Part shown: positions 44,952 to 56,985 of the stretch, in pieces
Layout: each line of letters starts with the position of its first letter
How positions within the stretch are numbered: the stretch's first letter is position 1
Source of the DNA: Biancaea sappan
Taxonomy: Eukaryota > Streptophyta > Magnoliopsida > Fabales > Fabaceae
Direction of reading: 5' to 3'
DNA: 64,000 nucleotides
Assembly (NCBI GenBank): GCA_037074585.1
Contig: CM073495.1
Location: forward strand, 54,887,001-54,951,000
The notes under the pieces: generated by a model
The model's input: only the letters and a program-made list of their open reading frames with translations
The model's database searches: none
What the model was told of the DNA's origin: nothing
Made by a program: the position numbers and the translations under genes

Positions 44952-47278
44952 TGTAATACACAAGAAAAATAAAATATAAATATTTGTTTATAAACTACTA
45001 TTACTATTTCAGTATACGGTACTATTCACCCGTATAATACTATTTACGTATACGATACTGTTCATTTATACAATCGAAATGTCAAGTACTAGATGTGGTT
45101 TGGTCATAAGAGAAAACTAGGAAGAAGTTCGTAGGAGAAAATGACGTTTTATGGGTGAAAATACCCTCAGGGACTAAAGTGAAAGGACTGATTTGAAAAG
45201 AAACTTAAAGGTTTAAGGTGAAAGGATAGTTTTTCCTTTAAGTTTTTAATAGTAATAACAGAAAAATTTTCAATCGTGAGGTGTACAGTAACTGCATTAT
45301 TAGAAATGTCATTTTCATAAATAGTAAATTGAATATTTTATTAACGCATAGTATCAAATAGTACCATTGACTTTTGCTATAAATAGGCCCTTTTATTTCA
45401 CTTCTAAACTCATACATTCAACTTCTCTTCTTCTCTCCTTAAGTTTCTCTTACTCCAATGCTAGGCCTCTGAGATTTTGGGCCTTTCCTTTTTGCTTAGG
45501 TAAGGATACTATGCCCTTTCTATGTCTTTCAAATTGTAGAAGTTATTTTCTTAAGTATGCTCTGTGGTTGCGGCTTTGGCCGATCTTCCACATCAGAAAG
45601 ACTGTTCTTAGCTGTTTATATGTTATTTTGATTCTCTGATTACCGAAATAGAATGTAAACTGTGAATAATACATATCTAGGAAAGTTTTGGCTAAGGAAA
45701 GACCTGGTTTTTAAGTGAGTCCAGTGTGACCCTCCACTCTTTCCTAGGAACTTACCTGGTGTACTCTTTTACAGATTGTATTCTCTATTTCTGGTATGAA
45801 TAGTACCCGTACGTATGAATAGTAACTGTATGAATAGTAACCGTACATATAAATAGTATCCGTACGTAAAAATAGTATTCATACGTATGAATAGTAACTG
45901 TATGTATGAATATTATTTGTATGTATAAATAGTATTCATACGTATAAATAGCGACCGTATATATGAACAGTGACCGTATATATGAACAGTGACTGTATAT
46001 ATGAACAGTAATCGTATGAAAAACAATCCTAACTTGTTTTCTCTAATCTTTCATGAAAATCTCTGTAGCGGAATACTGAAATTCATCTGTGTACTCTTGT
46101 CTGTAACGACTTAGAGAAGCGATGCTCGTACGGAATCCAGGTGAGTGGAACGACCCTGTTTTAATAGAGTTTTAGCATTACTGGTGATAAAAAGTATGTC
46201 GTAGGACACTCCCAAGATTCATAGGGGGAAATTGGATTCAGAATGACGAATCTAAATGAGATAATTAATTCATAAGTATGGATAAAATGAAATAAGTATC
46301 TTATGATGATGTGAACATTGAATCTCTTGAATTGTGGTTTATAAAGCTATAATATAGTTATATACTATACCTGTTATATGGATGAATATTATATTGAGCT
46401 TCTGATTATGATATGAAATGCTATTGATTGTGATTGAGCGGGACAGTACCCCCTCTCACGGCAAGGCGGAAAACCCAGTTGACAGGGTGTCTTGACCAAT
46501 GAGTGTGGAGACAACGATTCCCTCAGTAGGGATATAGCCCGGATTGGTGATAAATCCGTGAGGCGCCCTAGCTAAGAGGATGAGGTTGTGCGTCATGGCG
46601 GAAATATACATAATTGGTGAGCCGGCCTGTGTGCGCTCTCCGGGATATATTGCCATTGACGAGTACTAGTAACGTTTGTTGAATTGGATGAATTTTTATC
46701 TTCTTGTATGTAAAAGGATGATGTTGTGCGTCATGGCGGAAATATACATAATTGGTGAGCCGGCCTGTGTGCGCTCTCTGGGATATATTGCCATTGACGA
46801 GTACTAGTAACATTTGTTGAATTGGATGAATTTTTATCTTCTGTCTATTGGTTGAGTATGAGCCTTTGGATATGCTTGCATGACTGGTAATGTATTTGAA
46901 TTTTATTAACGCGAGGCCGATTCGCTCATTGAGTTTAAAAGCTCACACTGTTTGTACAACCTTTTTGTTCAGATCAGGTTTCCAGCGAAGAATATCTGCT
47001 AGAGGAGTAGATCACTTTGGACCTTCCCGTTGTCGGGTAGACCCCTCTTTTGTTATAGATTATGTTGCTCTGTAATCGTCTAGGACATCTAGTTCAGAGG
47101 TTCGACATGTGGCTTGTATGTCAGTATAATAATGTATTTTAAATTGATAATCTATGATTACATGCAAATCATCTCTATGATTTTCAGATAAGAAAATTTG
47201 ATATATTTATCGGAAGGCTTACAGTGATGAGAGATTCATCATTGTGCCGGTCATGTGCCCAGAAAACGGGTCGTGACA
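44952..47278 (+). repeat. 3' LTR of element 2
   Basis: At 2,327 bp it is nearly identical to 36958-39303 apart from differences in the short-repeat block at 45795-46015. It is followed by the TSD GACTG. Confidence 0.93.
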
Positions 47279-47661
47279 GACTGGGAATAGTTTTTGTTTT
47301 CAAATATTAACTACTGGCTGCTGAGATTTCTATGTCTCACGATTTTGCGTTGTATTAACCATTTCCAGGTGCAAATCAAAGTGGGAATAGCGGGGTTGCA
47401 ATGGGCAGTCAGTAGCTGTAGCCTAGATTCTATAGTTTTTGTAAAATAATTAAGAATTAATCTCCAGTGATATGTATATATGTCGAAATGACAATGATGT
47501 AAGACCTACGATGATATCGATGGTTCCTAGTTGCTTTTAAGTATGGACTTGAGATCTTTGAAATTTAAGGTTTTGAAAATTGTCATAATTATTCACTAAG
47601 GAACCTTATGTTAAAAATCTTTTATGCTGGAGATAGTTTTGTGAAATTTTGAGGTGTTACA

Positions 47662-47708
47662 ATATGTCTAACTAATATAGCCAACAGATCTTTCCAACAC
47701 TACATACA

Positions 47709-47740
<32 letters not shown>

Positions 47741-47834
47741 TAATTTCTCCTTTATGTAAGGAAAAGAGTGAAAAATAGGAGAAAAAGATGATGAAAAAAT
47801 ATATGATATATTATTACTTGTGTATTATTTTGGG
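47662..47834. other. Short spacer with TA/TG microsatellite
   Basis: This is host flank between solo LTR D and the Athila-type element, starting with the ATATG duplication and containing a TA-then-TG run at about 47711-47740. Confidence 0.7.
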
Positions 47835-49187
47835 TGTTGAGTTCTCAATTTAGTACCATTTTGGTACTAAATTCCATCTCTTTTGATCTCTTTCTTATTT
47901 GCTTGTATTCTTAACCCATATTTTGAGTAGTTTAGATTAGTTTTATTTTTCTTTGATCTTTTAATAAATGGAGTGATTTCATGATTCTTTTCTGTGATTT
48001 AATAGTTTTATTTGTTATTTTTGATGTAGGTTGAGTTGGCGAGAAGTTCGTGTTAGAAGATGGAATGTTAGAACTGAAATTCTGAAAATGTTGAAGTGAT
48101 TGCTATCTCGCACAGCTATAGCGGTGGAATCTACCGCTATAGCGGTGGATTGCTGAAAAAAAATATTTTGGAGCCTTCTTCTCTGCCAGCCACCGCTATA
48201 GCGGTGGATCTTTACCGCTATAGCAGTGGAACTTGGAAAAACACATTTTTAAGCTTTCTTTTCTGCCTTCCACCGCTATAGCGGTGGGAATTCATCGCTA
48301 TAGCGGTGGTTTGCGATCCTGCATAGATTTAAATGCGTCAGAACATATTTTCTAAGGTATTTTGAGTTGGAGACAGAGGGGAGGAGCCCATTTCTGCTAA
48401 AGGAGAAAGAGTCTATTCCTGAAGCCGATCAAGCCCGATTTCTGTCAACCAAACCTCGGATTCATGGAGTTTTCTCATTCTTTTATTGTTTTCTGTAGTT
48501 TTAGAGCAATGAGTGGCTGATTTTCTGTTTTAGGGTTACTATGAACCCAATTTTAGATTAGGATTTGTATTTTTCTTGAAACTTGTGATTCTTTTCAATT
48601 TAATACATACCTATCATTCATATTTATTGTACTTGTTATAAAATTGGCCACTTTATGACTTGTTTGTTGCTTTCGTTGAACTTGGGAGAGGGAGATGTTG
48701 GTAGAATACTGAATGATTAGGGCGAGTGATAGAACTTAGGGGTTTTACTTGTTAATTAATAGAAATATTAATTAACCTCGTTTAATGAACTTAGGTTAAC
48801 ATTAATTCAACTTAAACTCACATAATAGATTGTGTAGAGTTAAGTAACTTAATTTAGATTCGGGGGAATCACTTTAAGCCATTAGAAAACCTAAAATTAT
48901 TGTGTATAATTGTTCTGAATCATAAGTGTTAGGGAGAATTAGCAATTTCTAGAATGAAAGAGGTGGATTAGTAACCCTAGGCCTTTTATTTGAATTACTT
49001 CCATTTAATTTTATTGCAATTTGATTTTACTTTCAATTAGAGCTTTGTTAAATCAAAAATTGGTTTGCTTAACTATTACGTTTAAACTTCTGGAGTACTT
49101 AGCATGTTTGTCCATGTGGAGACGATAAGTCATATTTTATGACTTTATTACTTGTGCGACTGGTGCACTTGCCAGAATGCCCCAACA
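47835..49187 (+). repeat. 5' LTR of the Athila-type element
   Basis: At 1,353 bp it is homologous to 54929-56284, with more differences than between the LTRs of elements 1 or 2, so it is older. It contains an array of palindromes at 48114-48309. Confidence 0.9.
48114..48309. repeat. Array of CCACCGCTATAGCGGTGG palindromes
   Basis: Six palindromes at about 48114, 48131, 48190, 48213, 48270 and 48293 form three units with a period of about 78 bp, two palindromes per unit. Two (48190-48207, 48270-48287) are perfect over 18 bp; the others carry one or more changes. The 3' LTR keeps the block at 55206-55404. Confidence 0.92.
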
Positions 49188-49193
49188 AGTTTT

Positions 49194-49211
49194 TGGTGCC
49201 ATTGCCGAGGA
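49194..49211 (+). other. Primer binding site, tRNA-Asp type, degenerate
   Basis: TGGTGCCATTGCCGAGGA resembles the plant tRNA-Asp complement TGGCGCCGTTGCCGGGGA with three changes. This site is usual for Athila-group elements. Confidence 0.8.
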
Positions 49212-50030
49212 CTAATGGTTTTTAGCTAATATTCTAAGAAATCTGAAGGTGCTAGCTTAGGCATTTTTCTATTTGGTTTTATTTTGTTTTATTTTATTTG
49301 TTTTTGTGTAGTTAGTCATTTTTGCTTTTAGCATTAATTTTGAGATTTTCTTTCTGTTAATTCTGACTGGGGTTTTCTATTATGTGTGCGAGGCACCACT
49401 CATACTTCTGATCTTCTCTTTGAGCATGAGATTGAAAGACTAGCAAAAAGAACTAGAAGGGAAAGCGAGAGCTAGGAGAACTCAAGTGAGCCAAGCTACA
49501 CAAGAAGAAATGGCTGAGGATAACCAAAACCATCGGGGTTTTGAAGTTAATGCTGGTAATGGGGCTGGCAATGAGCCTCAGGAGGATGACAATAGAGCTG
49601 TGTGGGATTATGCATCACCCACTGAGGTTGGACACCCGTCCAGTATAGTGAAACCTCTGCTTGGTGCAAACAACTTTGAAATAAAGGCAGTCTTGATGAA
49701 TTTGGTCCAGCAGGACTAGTTTGGGGGGAGCCCAATAGAAGACCCAACAACCATATCACAAATTTTCTGGATATTTGTGACATGGTTAAGATTAATAGAG
49801 CCAGTGATGATGCCATCCGTCTACGTTTGTTTCCTTTTTCCTTGAGGGATATGGCTAAAAGTTAGTTGAATGCTTAGCCAAGATGAAGTATAACAACTTG
49901 GGATAAACTACAGAAAAGATTATTGGGTAAGTTTTTTCCTCCATCAAGATCAGTCAACTGAGGAATGAAATCACAGCATTTTATAAGCATGAAGGCGAAA
50001 GCCTATATGAGGCCTGGGAACGATTCAAAG

Positions 50031-51995
50031 TGTAATACCCGTTAATTTCGGAATATAATTCGCCTAAGAGTATTTTAGAATTTTACAACGTTACTTTAGT
50101 TATTTATTTTGGTCATTTTTAATTTTCATATTTAATTGTTGTCTTTGAATATTATTTATGAAAATTGAGTTAAATGACTGGACTGAATATTTGCACCATG
50201 TGGGATATATTCTAAGAATGGTGAAATTCATGGAAAAGTGGTTTAAAAATGGTCAATTAGTCCATTTATTGTAAATTGAATGGATGGGTTTGGATGTTGG
50301 GTTATGGATACCCATGAGTTATTCAATAACCCATTAGAAATATTTAAAATAAAACTTCAATAGTACCCCATCATTTTCTCACGCATTGAAGCAAAGGCTG
50401 AAGTGAATAGTAAATTCACTTTCTCTCGTTTCTTCATCCTCTTCTCAAATCTTTTCCTTGATCTTCAGAGTTTTGATTATTTGTTCGGTTCAAAAGCTTT
50501 CTAAGGATCAAAGGTAAGCTTTAATCTCATTATTTTCCTTAAATCTAAGTTTATATGGAAGATTAGAGAAGGTTTTGTTCTTGAAGATTTTGATAATAAT
50601 TCATGAATCTCAGTTGTTTTAGAAGTTATATTTAAGTTATAATCGGTTAAAAGAGTTGAGATTCTGGTTTTGAATCAAAAAAAAGGAAAGCATGAAAATT
50701 TTCTGGGATGCGTCTACAAACTCAAATTCACTGTAGCAACCAGAAAATTTTAGAAATTTTTTCAAGTTACTGTAGCAGTTACTGTAGTGTCGACAGTCAA
50801 CAATACTGTAGCAGTCAACGTTACTGTAGCGAATCGTACTGTAGCGAACCGTTACTGTAGCGAACCGTACTGTAGCAAATCGTTACTGTAGCAATCAGAA
50901 AATTTTGCATCTTTTCGTGATTTTGTTTCCTTTCTTATGTTTCATTGTAATATATTTTACTAGGAAATTTTCCTACACAAATTCTAGTGTGGAACAAGGT
51001 AAACTTAGACAAACATCAAGGTGAGTGAATAACCTTGCTAAGCTAGTTTGATATTACTAGTCAAAGTACAATATAAGTCTCATTTACAATATTATTTGAA
51101 TATTAACCAATCAATTTTTCATATGACAGTATATGATGATTGATATATTTTTTTTTACAGAAATTCAAAGGAATAAGAGTATGTATAAATTATTTTATTT
51201 CATGGAAATTGTACTATGTGAGAAGTTCTCACTATCTTATTAATGAGTAAAGATCTACGGGATCTAATACATGAGTTTGAAAGGGTTAAAGTCCCATACT
51301 ACTCAGTGCATAACGATGAAAAACTATACACAAGTTTGAAAGGGTTTGAGTCCTATAGTACTCAGTGTAAATAGATGAAATTATAAATACGAGTTTGAAA
51401 GGGTTAGAGTCTCATACTACTCGGTGTATATCTATGAAATCTTAAACACAAGTTTGAAAGGGTTAAAGTCTCATACTACTCGGTGTATATCTATGAAATC
51501 TTATTCACGAGTTGGAAAGGGTTAGAGTCTCATACTACTCGATATATAAGACAATTAATTATATGAGTAAATGTGATATTTGTACTTTTGATATTTTATA
51601 TAGTACAGTTATTTACTTACTGAGTTTTTAAATAAACTCACACTCCCTATGATTATCTTTTCAGATACAGAAAACAAGGAAGAAGAATATCTGTTTGAAG
51701 ATTAGAAGCCCATTGGAATTATTCTCTATTTCTGTCTGGTGGGATACCAGTACTTATTAATGTGGATATTAAAAACGCTCTGTACTTTCTATAGGTCTCC
51801 TAGGCTTACGATGAGATAAAAACATCAGATTATGTATGCCTATATTTGCTTATCAGATGAATATAATTCTGTCGTGTGGAATGAATGATTAAGGTTGAAT
51901 GTAAAACCTTATACAATATATGTAAATAACTTATGTTTGAGAATTTTATCAAATGAGTAGTATCTTTTCACATGTTTAATTTTCTGGATGTGACA
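50031..51995 (+). mobile_element. Solo LTR of family C, plus orientation (1,965 bp)
   Basis: It starts TGTAATACCCGTTAATTTCGG and ends GGATGTGACA, with a perfect TSD CAAAG (50026-50030, 51996-52000) inside the gag remnant. It is homologous to 41862-43791 in the opposite orientation. It contains runs of TACTGTAGC words (50731-50893) and the tandem block at 51265-51550. Confidence 0.93.
51265..51550. repeat. About 59-bp tandem repeat, five units
   Basis: Each unit has GAGTTTGAAAGGGTT and TACTACTCGGTG. It is the inverted counterpart of 42308-42600. Confidence 0.9.
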
Positions 51996-52789
51996 CAAAG
52001 ACTTACTGATGAAATGTCTTAATCATGGTCTCCCAGAGTGGCAGTAGCTCACAATATTTCATAGTGGTCTCACATATGAAACTCGAGATAAATTGGACAC
52101 TGCAGCTGGCGGTACTTTGATGGTGAAATCAATAGTGCAAGTAAAAGAAATAATTGAGACAATAGGGATAAGCCAAAATGCATCTAGTCAAGCCAAGAGT
52201 GTTGTAAGAAGGAGAGTCATGGAATTAGACACACTAAATGCTTTGTTAGCTCAGAACGAAGCATTGACAAAGAAAGTTGACATGCTTTGCTCTAGACAAA
52301 ATGAACAGGCGAAGGTAAATACAATTGCCATGCTGGAAGCAAATTGTGATTTCTGTGGAGGGGTTCATGTCAATAGGTGTTGTAAGGAATTTCCTTCAAT
52401 GGAACAGTTAAATTACATGGGTAATGTGCAAAAGGACCAAAACAACCAGTACTCCAACACATATCATCCGAGCTCGAGGAATCATCCTAATTTCTCATGG
52501 AGCAATAATCACTGCTTGAACCCCTCAGTTGCATCGTCTGGTAAGCCATCTCACCCTCCTGGCTTTAATAATCAGAGTAATTATCCTCCTCAAAATAGAG
52601 TTCCACCTCCTTAAGTGGAAAAGAAACATTCAATGGAGGATATGTTCATGAAATTTATGGAGAGAAGTGAGTCAATGTTTTAGACTCAGAATGTGGCCAT
52701 CAAGAATTTAGAGACTCAGATGGGACAATTGGCTCTTGCTCTGAACAATAGGCCATAAGGTAACCTCCCTAGTAATACTAAGAACAATC

Positions 52790-53900
52790 TAAGAAGGGAG
52801 GGGAAAGAGCACGGTAATGTAATTACCCTAAGGAGTGGTAAAAAGTTCTCTGATGCTATAAAATCACATGATCAGAAGAAAAGGGTGACCACTGAAGAAG
52901 AAAATGAAAAAGTTGTCAAGCGCCAAGAAAATGCAACTGAGAGAATTGAGGCCTCAAAGGAAAAAGATAAAGCTGAAAAAGGTGGGAAAAGATGTAACAG
53001 CTGAGAATTTTGTTCCATTAATGCCCTATCCTCTGATGCATAAAAAGTTTAATTTGGACTGGAAATATAAAAATTTCTTGGAGATTTTAAGACAACTCCA
53101 TATCAACATCCTATTCGTGGAGGCATTGGAGCAAATGCTTAGTTATGAAAAGTTCATGAAGGATGTGTTGTCAAGAAAAAGGCGCTTGGGTGAATTTGAA
53201 ATTATTGCTATGACTCAAGAATGTAGCGCCATTCTCCAAAAGAAGTTGCCTAGCAAAATGAAAGATCCAGGTAGCTTCGTGATCCCATGCAACATTAGGA
53301 TAAATTTTCTGGAAAGGCATTGTGCGATCTGGGAGCCACTGTGAATTTGATGCCACTGTCTATTTTCAAGAAATTAGGTTTGGGAAATGCTCGGCATACC
53401 ATAGTGACAGTTCAGTTAACTGACCATTTGATGTTCTATCTAAACGGAATCATTGAGGATATTCTTGTTAAGGTGGACAAGTTGATTTTTTTGGGTGATT
53501 TTATTATCATGGATTATGAGGAAGACAAGAAAATCCCAATCAATTGGGAAGACCTTTTCTTACAATTGGGAAAACATTAATTGATGTTCATAAAGGTGAG
53601 TTAACTATGAGAGTTAATGATCAAGAGGTCACCTTTAACATGAACAAGGCAATGAAGACTTCTGATAACCCAGAGGAGTGTTATATAGTAAAGATGATTG
53701 ATAAAGAATCTCATGGGTATTGTCGTAACAAGATGAGTAAAGTTCATGATAAGGATGAAGAAGATGAGAAGAAAAGAACAAAGATAGCTTTAGAAATTTC
53801 AGAGGTTCTTGTAAAGTTTCGTGACAATCCTCAAAGATTCAAACCTCCTGATATTGTGCAGAATGTTGTTACTCAACCGAAATGATTCAAGAAACAGAAG
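52790..53900 (+). pseudogene. Athila-type protease region remnant
   Basis: Frames at 52904-53344, 53320-53580 and 53544-53885 together cover the conserved stretch of the Athila gag-pol junction: ALEQMLSYEKFMKDVLS, ECSAILQKKLPSKMKDPGSF, the protease active-site-like CDLGATVNLMPLSIFKKLGLG, VKVDKLIF, then GRPFLTIGKTLIDVHKGEL. Two frame changes and the loss of everything beyond about 53900 make it non-functional. The active-site motif reads D-L-G-A, as in Athila relatives. Confidence 0.82.
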
Positions 53901-54920
53901 AAACTGGAGGATCCACCTTGAGCATAGGCGTCCTGGTAAAGTATGGCTGAAAACTATAAACTTAGCGCTCTTGGGAGGCAACCCAAGTTTTACTGTTTTT
54001 TAATTTTTATTGTTTTATTTTGGCTTTGTTTATTTTGTCTGTAGTTTTTCTTGTTCTTGTTGTTAGGATGCCTGTTTACTTCTTTTCCTCTGTTGGCTGA
54101 TCTGGGACAGTGAGGACACTGTCAAATTTAGGTTTGGGGGAGAAGTTTGATGAGTTTCTTCTTTGAGAAAATTTTGGTTAATTTTGTGTTGTCTATATGC
54201 ATGTGTAGTAGGAGAAAATTTTTGAAAATTTTGAAATATGAAAGTTTGAAATTATTTGGCAAGTCAAATCATGTCAAATGAAATTCTTTTTAAGAGTTGC
54301 CTCTTGAATTTGCTAATCTTAAGTTTTTCATATTTTTGTAAGTGTTAATCCTATCACTTCAAAATAACAGGAGTCATGTTTTTGTCTCTTTGAATGGTTT
54401 TTAGATCATTTTCATATTTATATATTTTAAAAAAAGTTCAATAAGAGGCTACTGAAAAAAGGATTTAATAAAGGGATAGCTAAAAGTTTCAATAAGGGAT
54501 AGGCTTCTGTAATTAAAATAAAATGTAAAAATTGGCAAAAAAATTTCCAAAGGAAATAAGGAAAGTTAGGAAGCTATATTCTTGAGAACAAAACAGTGAA
54601 ACCCTTGAGAATCGAAATAAAACGATGCCTTTGAGAACAAAGAAGTAATTTAGTTTTGGAATTTTTGTGAATTTGGTTTTATAAATTGTTCCAAGAGGTG
54701 AAGCTTTGATTTCAAATTTTCTTGTGGTTTGGTTAACACTTCTTATTGAATCCTTAAGATTGCAAACTTTTGAGTAATGGTTTGATGAGGCTTGGCTTGT
54801 TTTAATTCACATTTTCAAATTTTTACTCCTCCTAGTAGCACATATTCATGGTCGCACATATTTTTCTCAAAATTTTTCTCATTGAAAGTTTTTGCTTAAG
54901 GACAAGCAAATGTTCAAGTT
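53901..54920 (+). other. 3' non-coding region of the Athila-type element
   Basis: AT-rich, with the word TTTAGGTTTGGGGGAGAA near 54130. Pol would normally lie upstream of this region and is missing. Confidence 0.6.
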
Positions 54921-54928
54921 TGGGGGAG
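54921..54928 (+). other. Polypurine tract of the Athila-type element
   Basis: TGGGGGAG immediately precedes the 3' LTR start TGTTGAG at 54929. Confidence 0.8.
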
Positions 54929-56284
54929 TGTTGAGTTCTCAATTTAGTACTATTTTGGTACTAAATCCCATCTCTTTTGATCTCTTTCTTGTTCGCTTGT
55001 GATTCTTAACCCATGTTTTTAGTAGTTTAGATTAGTTTTAGTTTTCTTTGATCTTTTAATAAATGGAGTGATTTCATGATTTTTTTTTTGCAATTTAATG
55101 GTTTTTTTATTATTGTTGATGTAGGTTAAGTTGGTAAGAAGTTTGTGATAGAAGATGGAATGTTAGAGCTGATATTCTGAAAATGCTGAAGTGATTGCTA
55201 TCTCCCATAGCTATAACGGTGGAATCTACCGCTATAGCGGTGGATTGCTAAAAAAAGTATTTTGGAGCCTTCTTATCTTCCATCCACTGCTATAGCGGTG
55301 GATCTTCACCGCTATAGCGGTGGAACCTGGAAAAACACATTTTTAAGCTTTCTTCTCTGCATTCCATAGCTATAGCGGTGGGAATTCACCGCTATAATGG
55401 TGGTTTGTGATCTTGCACTGATTTAAATGCATCAAAACATATTTTATAGGGTATTCTGAGTTGGAAACAGAGGGGAGGCGCTGATTTCTGTTAGAGGAGA
55501 AGGAGGAATCCATTCCCGAAGCCGATCAAGCCCGATTTCTGTCAACCAAATCTCGGATTCATGGAGTTTGCTCATTCTTTTACTGTTTTCTTGAGTTTTA
55601 GAGTCATGAGTGGCTGATTTTCTATTCTAGGGTTACTATGAACCCAATTTCAGATTAAGATTTGCATTTCTCTTGAAACTTGTGATTCTTTTTAATTTAA
55701 TACATACCTATCATTCATATTTACTGTACTTGTTATAAAATTGGCCACTTTATGACTTGTTTGTTGCTTTCATCGAAATCGAGAGAGGGAGATGTTGGTA
55801 GAACACTGAATGATTAGAGCGAGTGATAGAACTTAGGGGTTTTACTTGTTAATTAATTGAAATATTAATTAACCTCATTTAATCAACTTAGGTTAACATT
55901 AATTCAATTTAAACTCACATAAAGGATTGTGTAGAGTTGAGTAGGTTAATTTAGGTTCGGGAAAATCACTTTAAGCCATTAGAAAACCTAAGATTATTGT
56001 GTATAATTGTCCTGAATCACAAGTGTTAGGGAGAATTAATAAATCCTAGAACGAAAGAAGGGGATTAGTAACTCTAGGCCTTTTATTTGAATTATTTCCA
56101 TTTGATTTTATTGCAATTTAATTTTACTTTTAATTAGAGCTTTCTTAAATCAAAAATTGGTTTGCTTAACTATTACGTTTAAACTTTTGGAGTACTTAGC
56201 ACGTTAGTCCCTGTGGAGACGATAACTCATATTTCATGACTTCATTACTTGTGCGACTGAGGTACTTGCCAGAACGCTCCAACA
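54929..56284 (+). repeat. 3' LTR of the Athila-type element
   Basis: 1,356 bp, the counterpart of 47835-49187. Its palindrome array at 55206-55404 has accumulated substitutions. Confidence 0.9.
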
Positions 56285-56549
56285 GTAGAGAAGGTGTGAG
56301 AGAGAAAATAGTTTTGTCTACAATTATTGTACATGGATTGTAGACCAACACAATTATTGTACAGGGATTGTAGACTAATTAAGTGAGTCATGAGCTGTTA
56401 TATCTTAGAGATAACACGTTTGTATACCTCGGCACCGGGTGATATGACAAAATCAACTTGTGGGAGGTGTAAAATAATCTTAAATAAAGATGAGTTATTC
56501 AAAACTCAACTCAGTACCACATAATTTATATTTTTAACACTAACTTTCA
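56285..56549. other. Short non-coding stretch with an imperfect tandem repeat
   Basis: ACAATTATTGTACATGG followed by ATTGTAGAC occurs twice at about 56320-56385. Nothing else is recognised. Confidence 0.5.
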
Positions 56550-56985
56550 ATTCTTCTATTTTATGTTTATTCTTATTTTTCATATTACTACTCCAACAAC
56601 CTTTATTTTCCCTCTCATAGCTGCATGGTGAAGGGAAATTCTGTCTTTATCACCAAACAAGCATGGCTGATCATAAGCTTTTAGCAAGTCCTTCACGATG
56701 TCCACGTGGCCCTTTGCAATGCCACATGGAGGGGTGTGCTTCCAGAAGAGTCCAACTTCAGCTAGGTGAGTTTGGGATTGTGAGAAAGAATGGCCTTTGT
56801 GACATCTAAGTGCCCAAGCACAACTGAGATGTGTAATGGAGTCTCAGTGAAGCTTTTTTGTAAAATCTTGGAAAGTTTCAAATGGGTCTTGCTTAACGAC
56901 TGAGTTCAAAGTTGGTACAGGCCCACTATATGATACTGCTCATTTTGAGGAGCTTCCTTACTTGCATGCATGAACTTATAATGAT
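56550..56985 (-). pseudogene. Second ankyrin-repeat pseudogene (exon 1 only)
   Basis: The minus strand is homologous to exon 1 of 22050-22650: GHLDVTKAIL, a frame with LHVALQRA, and the ETPLHI-type start of a repeat. Relative to that copy it has a deletion of about 60 bp near the N-terminus, plus stops and frame changes. Beyond 56550 the similarity stops, near the Athila-type element, so the rest is lost. No PGG part is present. Its 5' flank is cut by the CACTA element at 57020 and continues at 63535. Confidence 0.72.

Larger units (their letters stand above)
36958..47278 (+). mobile_element. Non-autonomous LTR retrotransposon with two cargo genes (element 2)
   Basis: This is a complete element with LTRs 36958-39303 and 44952-47278, a tRNA-Met primer site and the TSD GACTG (36953-36957, 47279-47283). 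Without the solo LTR in it, it is about 8.4 kb. Like element 1 it has no recognisable gag or pol and carries the antisense and sense EAR/coiled-coil genes in the same order. Leader and cargo region resemble element 1 at roughly 85-90% by eye. The LTRs share only short blocks, such as the ends and GTGCCGGTCA-type words. Its sense gene is disrupted by a solo LTR (41862-43791), so this copy is damaged. Confidence 0.92.
34298..47661 (+). mobile_element. Solo LTR D, interrupted (34298-36957 and 47279-47661)
   Basis: It begins TGTAACATCCC at 34298 and ends GAGGTGTTACA at 47661, with a perfect 5-bp TSD ATATG (34293-34297 and 47662-47666). Without the element inserted in it, it is about 3.04 kb. No second LTR, primer site or coding domain of its own is found, so it reads as a solo LTR. 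It contains an (AAT)n microsatellite at 34350-34401. Short frames inside it (34625-35676) are not supported as genes. Confidence 0.82.
49486..52765 (+). pseudogene. Athila-type gag, split by a solo LTR and several stops
   Basis: Before the insertion (to 50030) the frames show the group's gag signature: NFEIKAVLMNLVQQ, FGGSPIEDP, ISNFLDICDMVKINRASDDA, IRLRLFPFSLRDMAK, and then, in another frame, LYEAWERFK. Stops occur at 49717-49719, around 49863 and later. Gag resumes after the insertion at 52001. The frame 52093-52614 has an NxLLAQNEAL-type coiled coil and a CDFCGG...H...C zinc-knuckle-like region near residues 85-100. More gag C-terminal sequence (METQMGQLA-like) follows to about 52765 with further stops. 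It is non-functional. Confidence 0.82.
47835..56284 (+). mobile_element. Athila-type (Ty3/gypsy) retrotransposon, decayed and pol-less
   Basis: The LTRs are 47835-49187 and 54929-56284, starting TGTTGAGTTCTC and ending CCAACA. A degenerate tRNA-Asp-type primer site (49194-49211) and a purine tract (54921-54928) are present. Gag and protease remnants match the Athila/Calypso type. Reverse transcriptase, RNase H, integrase and any envelope-like frame are absent, so the pol part was deleted. A family C solo LTR splits gag. I found no matching TSD (TTGGG on the left, GTAGA on the right), so one end may have been rearranged. Confidence 0.88.

Noticed and set aside
48114..48309. CRISPR-like palindromic repeat array
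   Set aside because: Spacing alternates, spacers are homologous between units and LTR copies, and the array lies in a plant LTR.
52093..52614. Free-standing zinc-knuckle protein gene
   Set aside because: It is the C-terminal half of the Athila-type gag, separated from its N-terminal half by a solo LTR.
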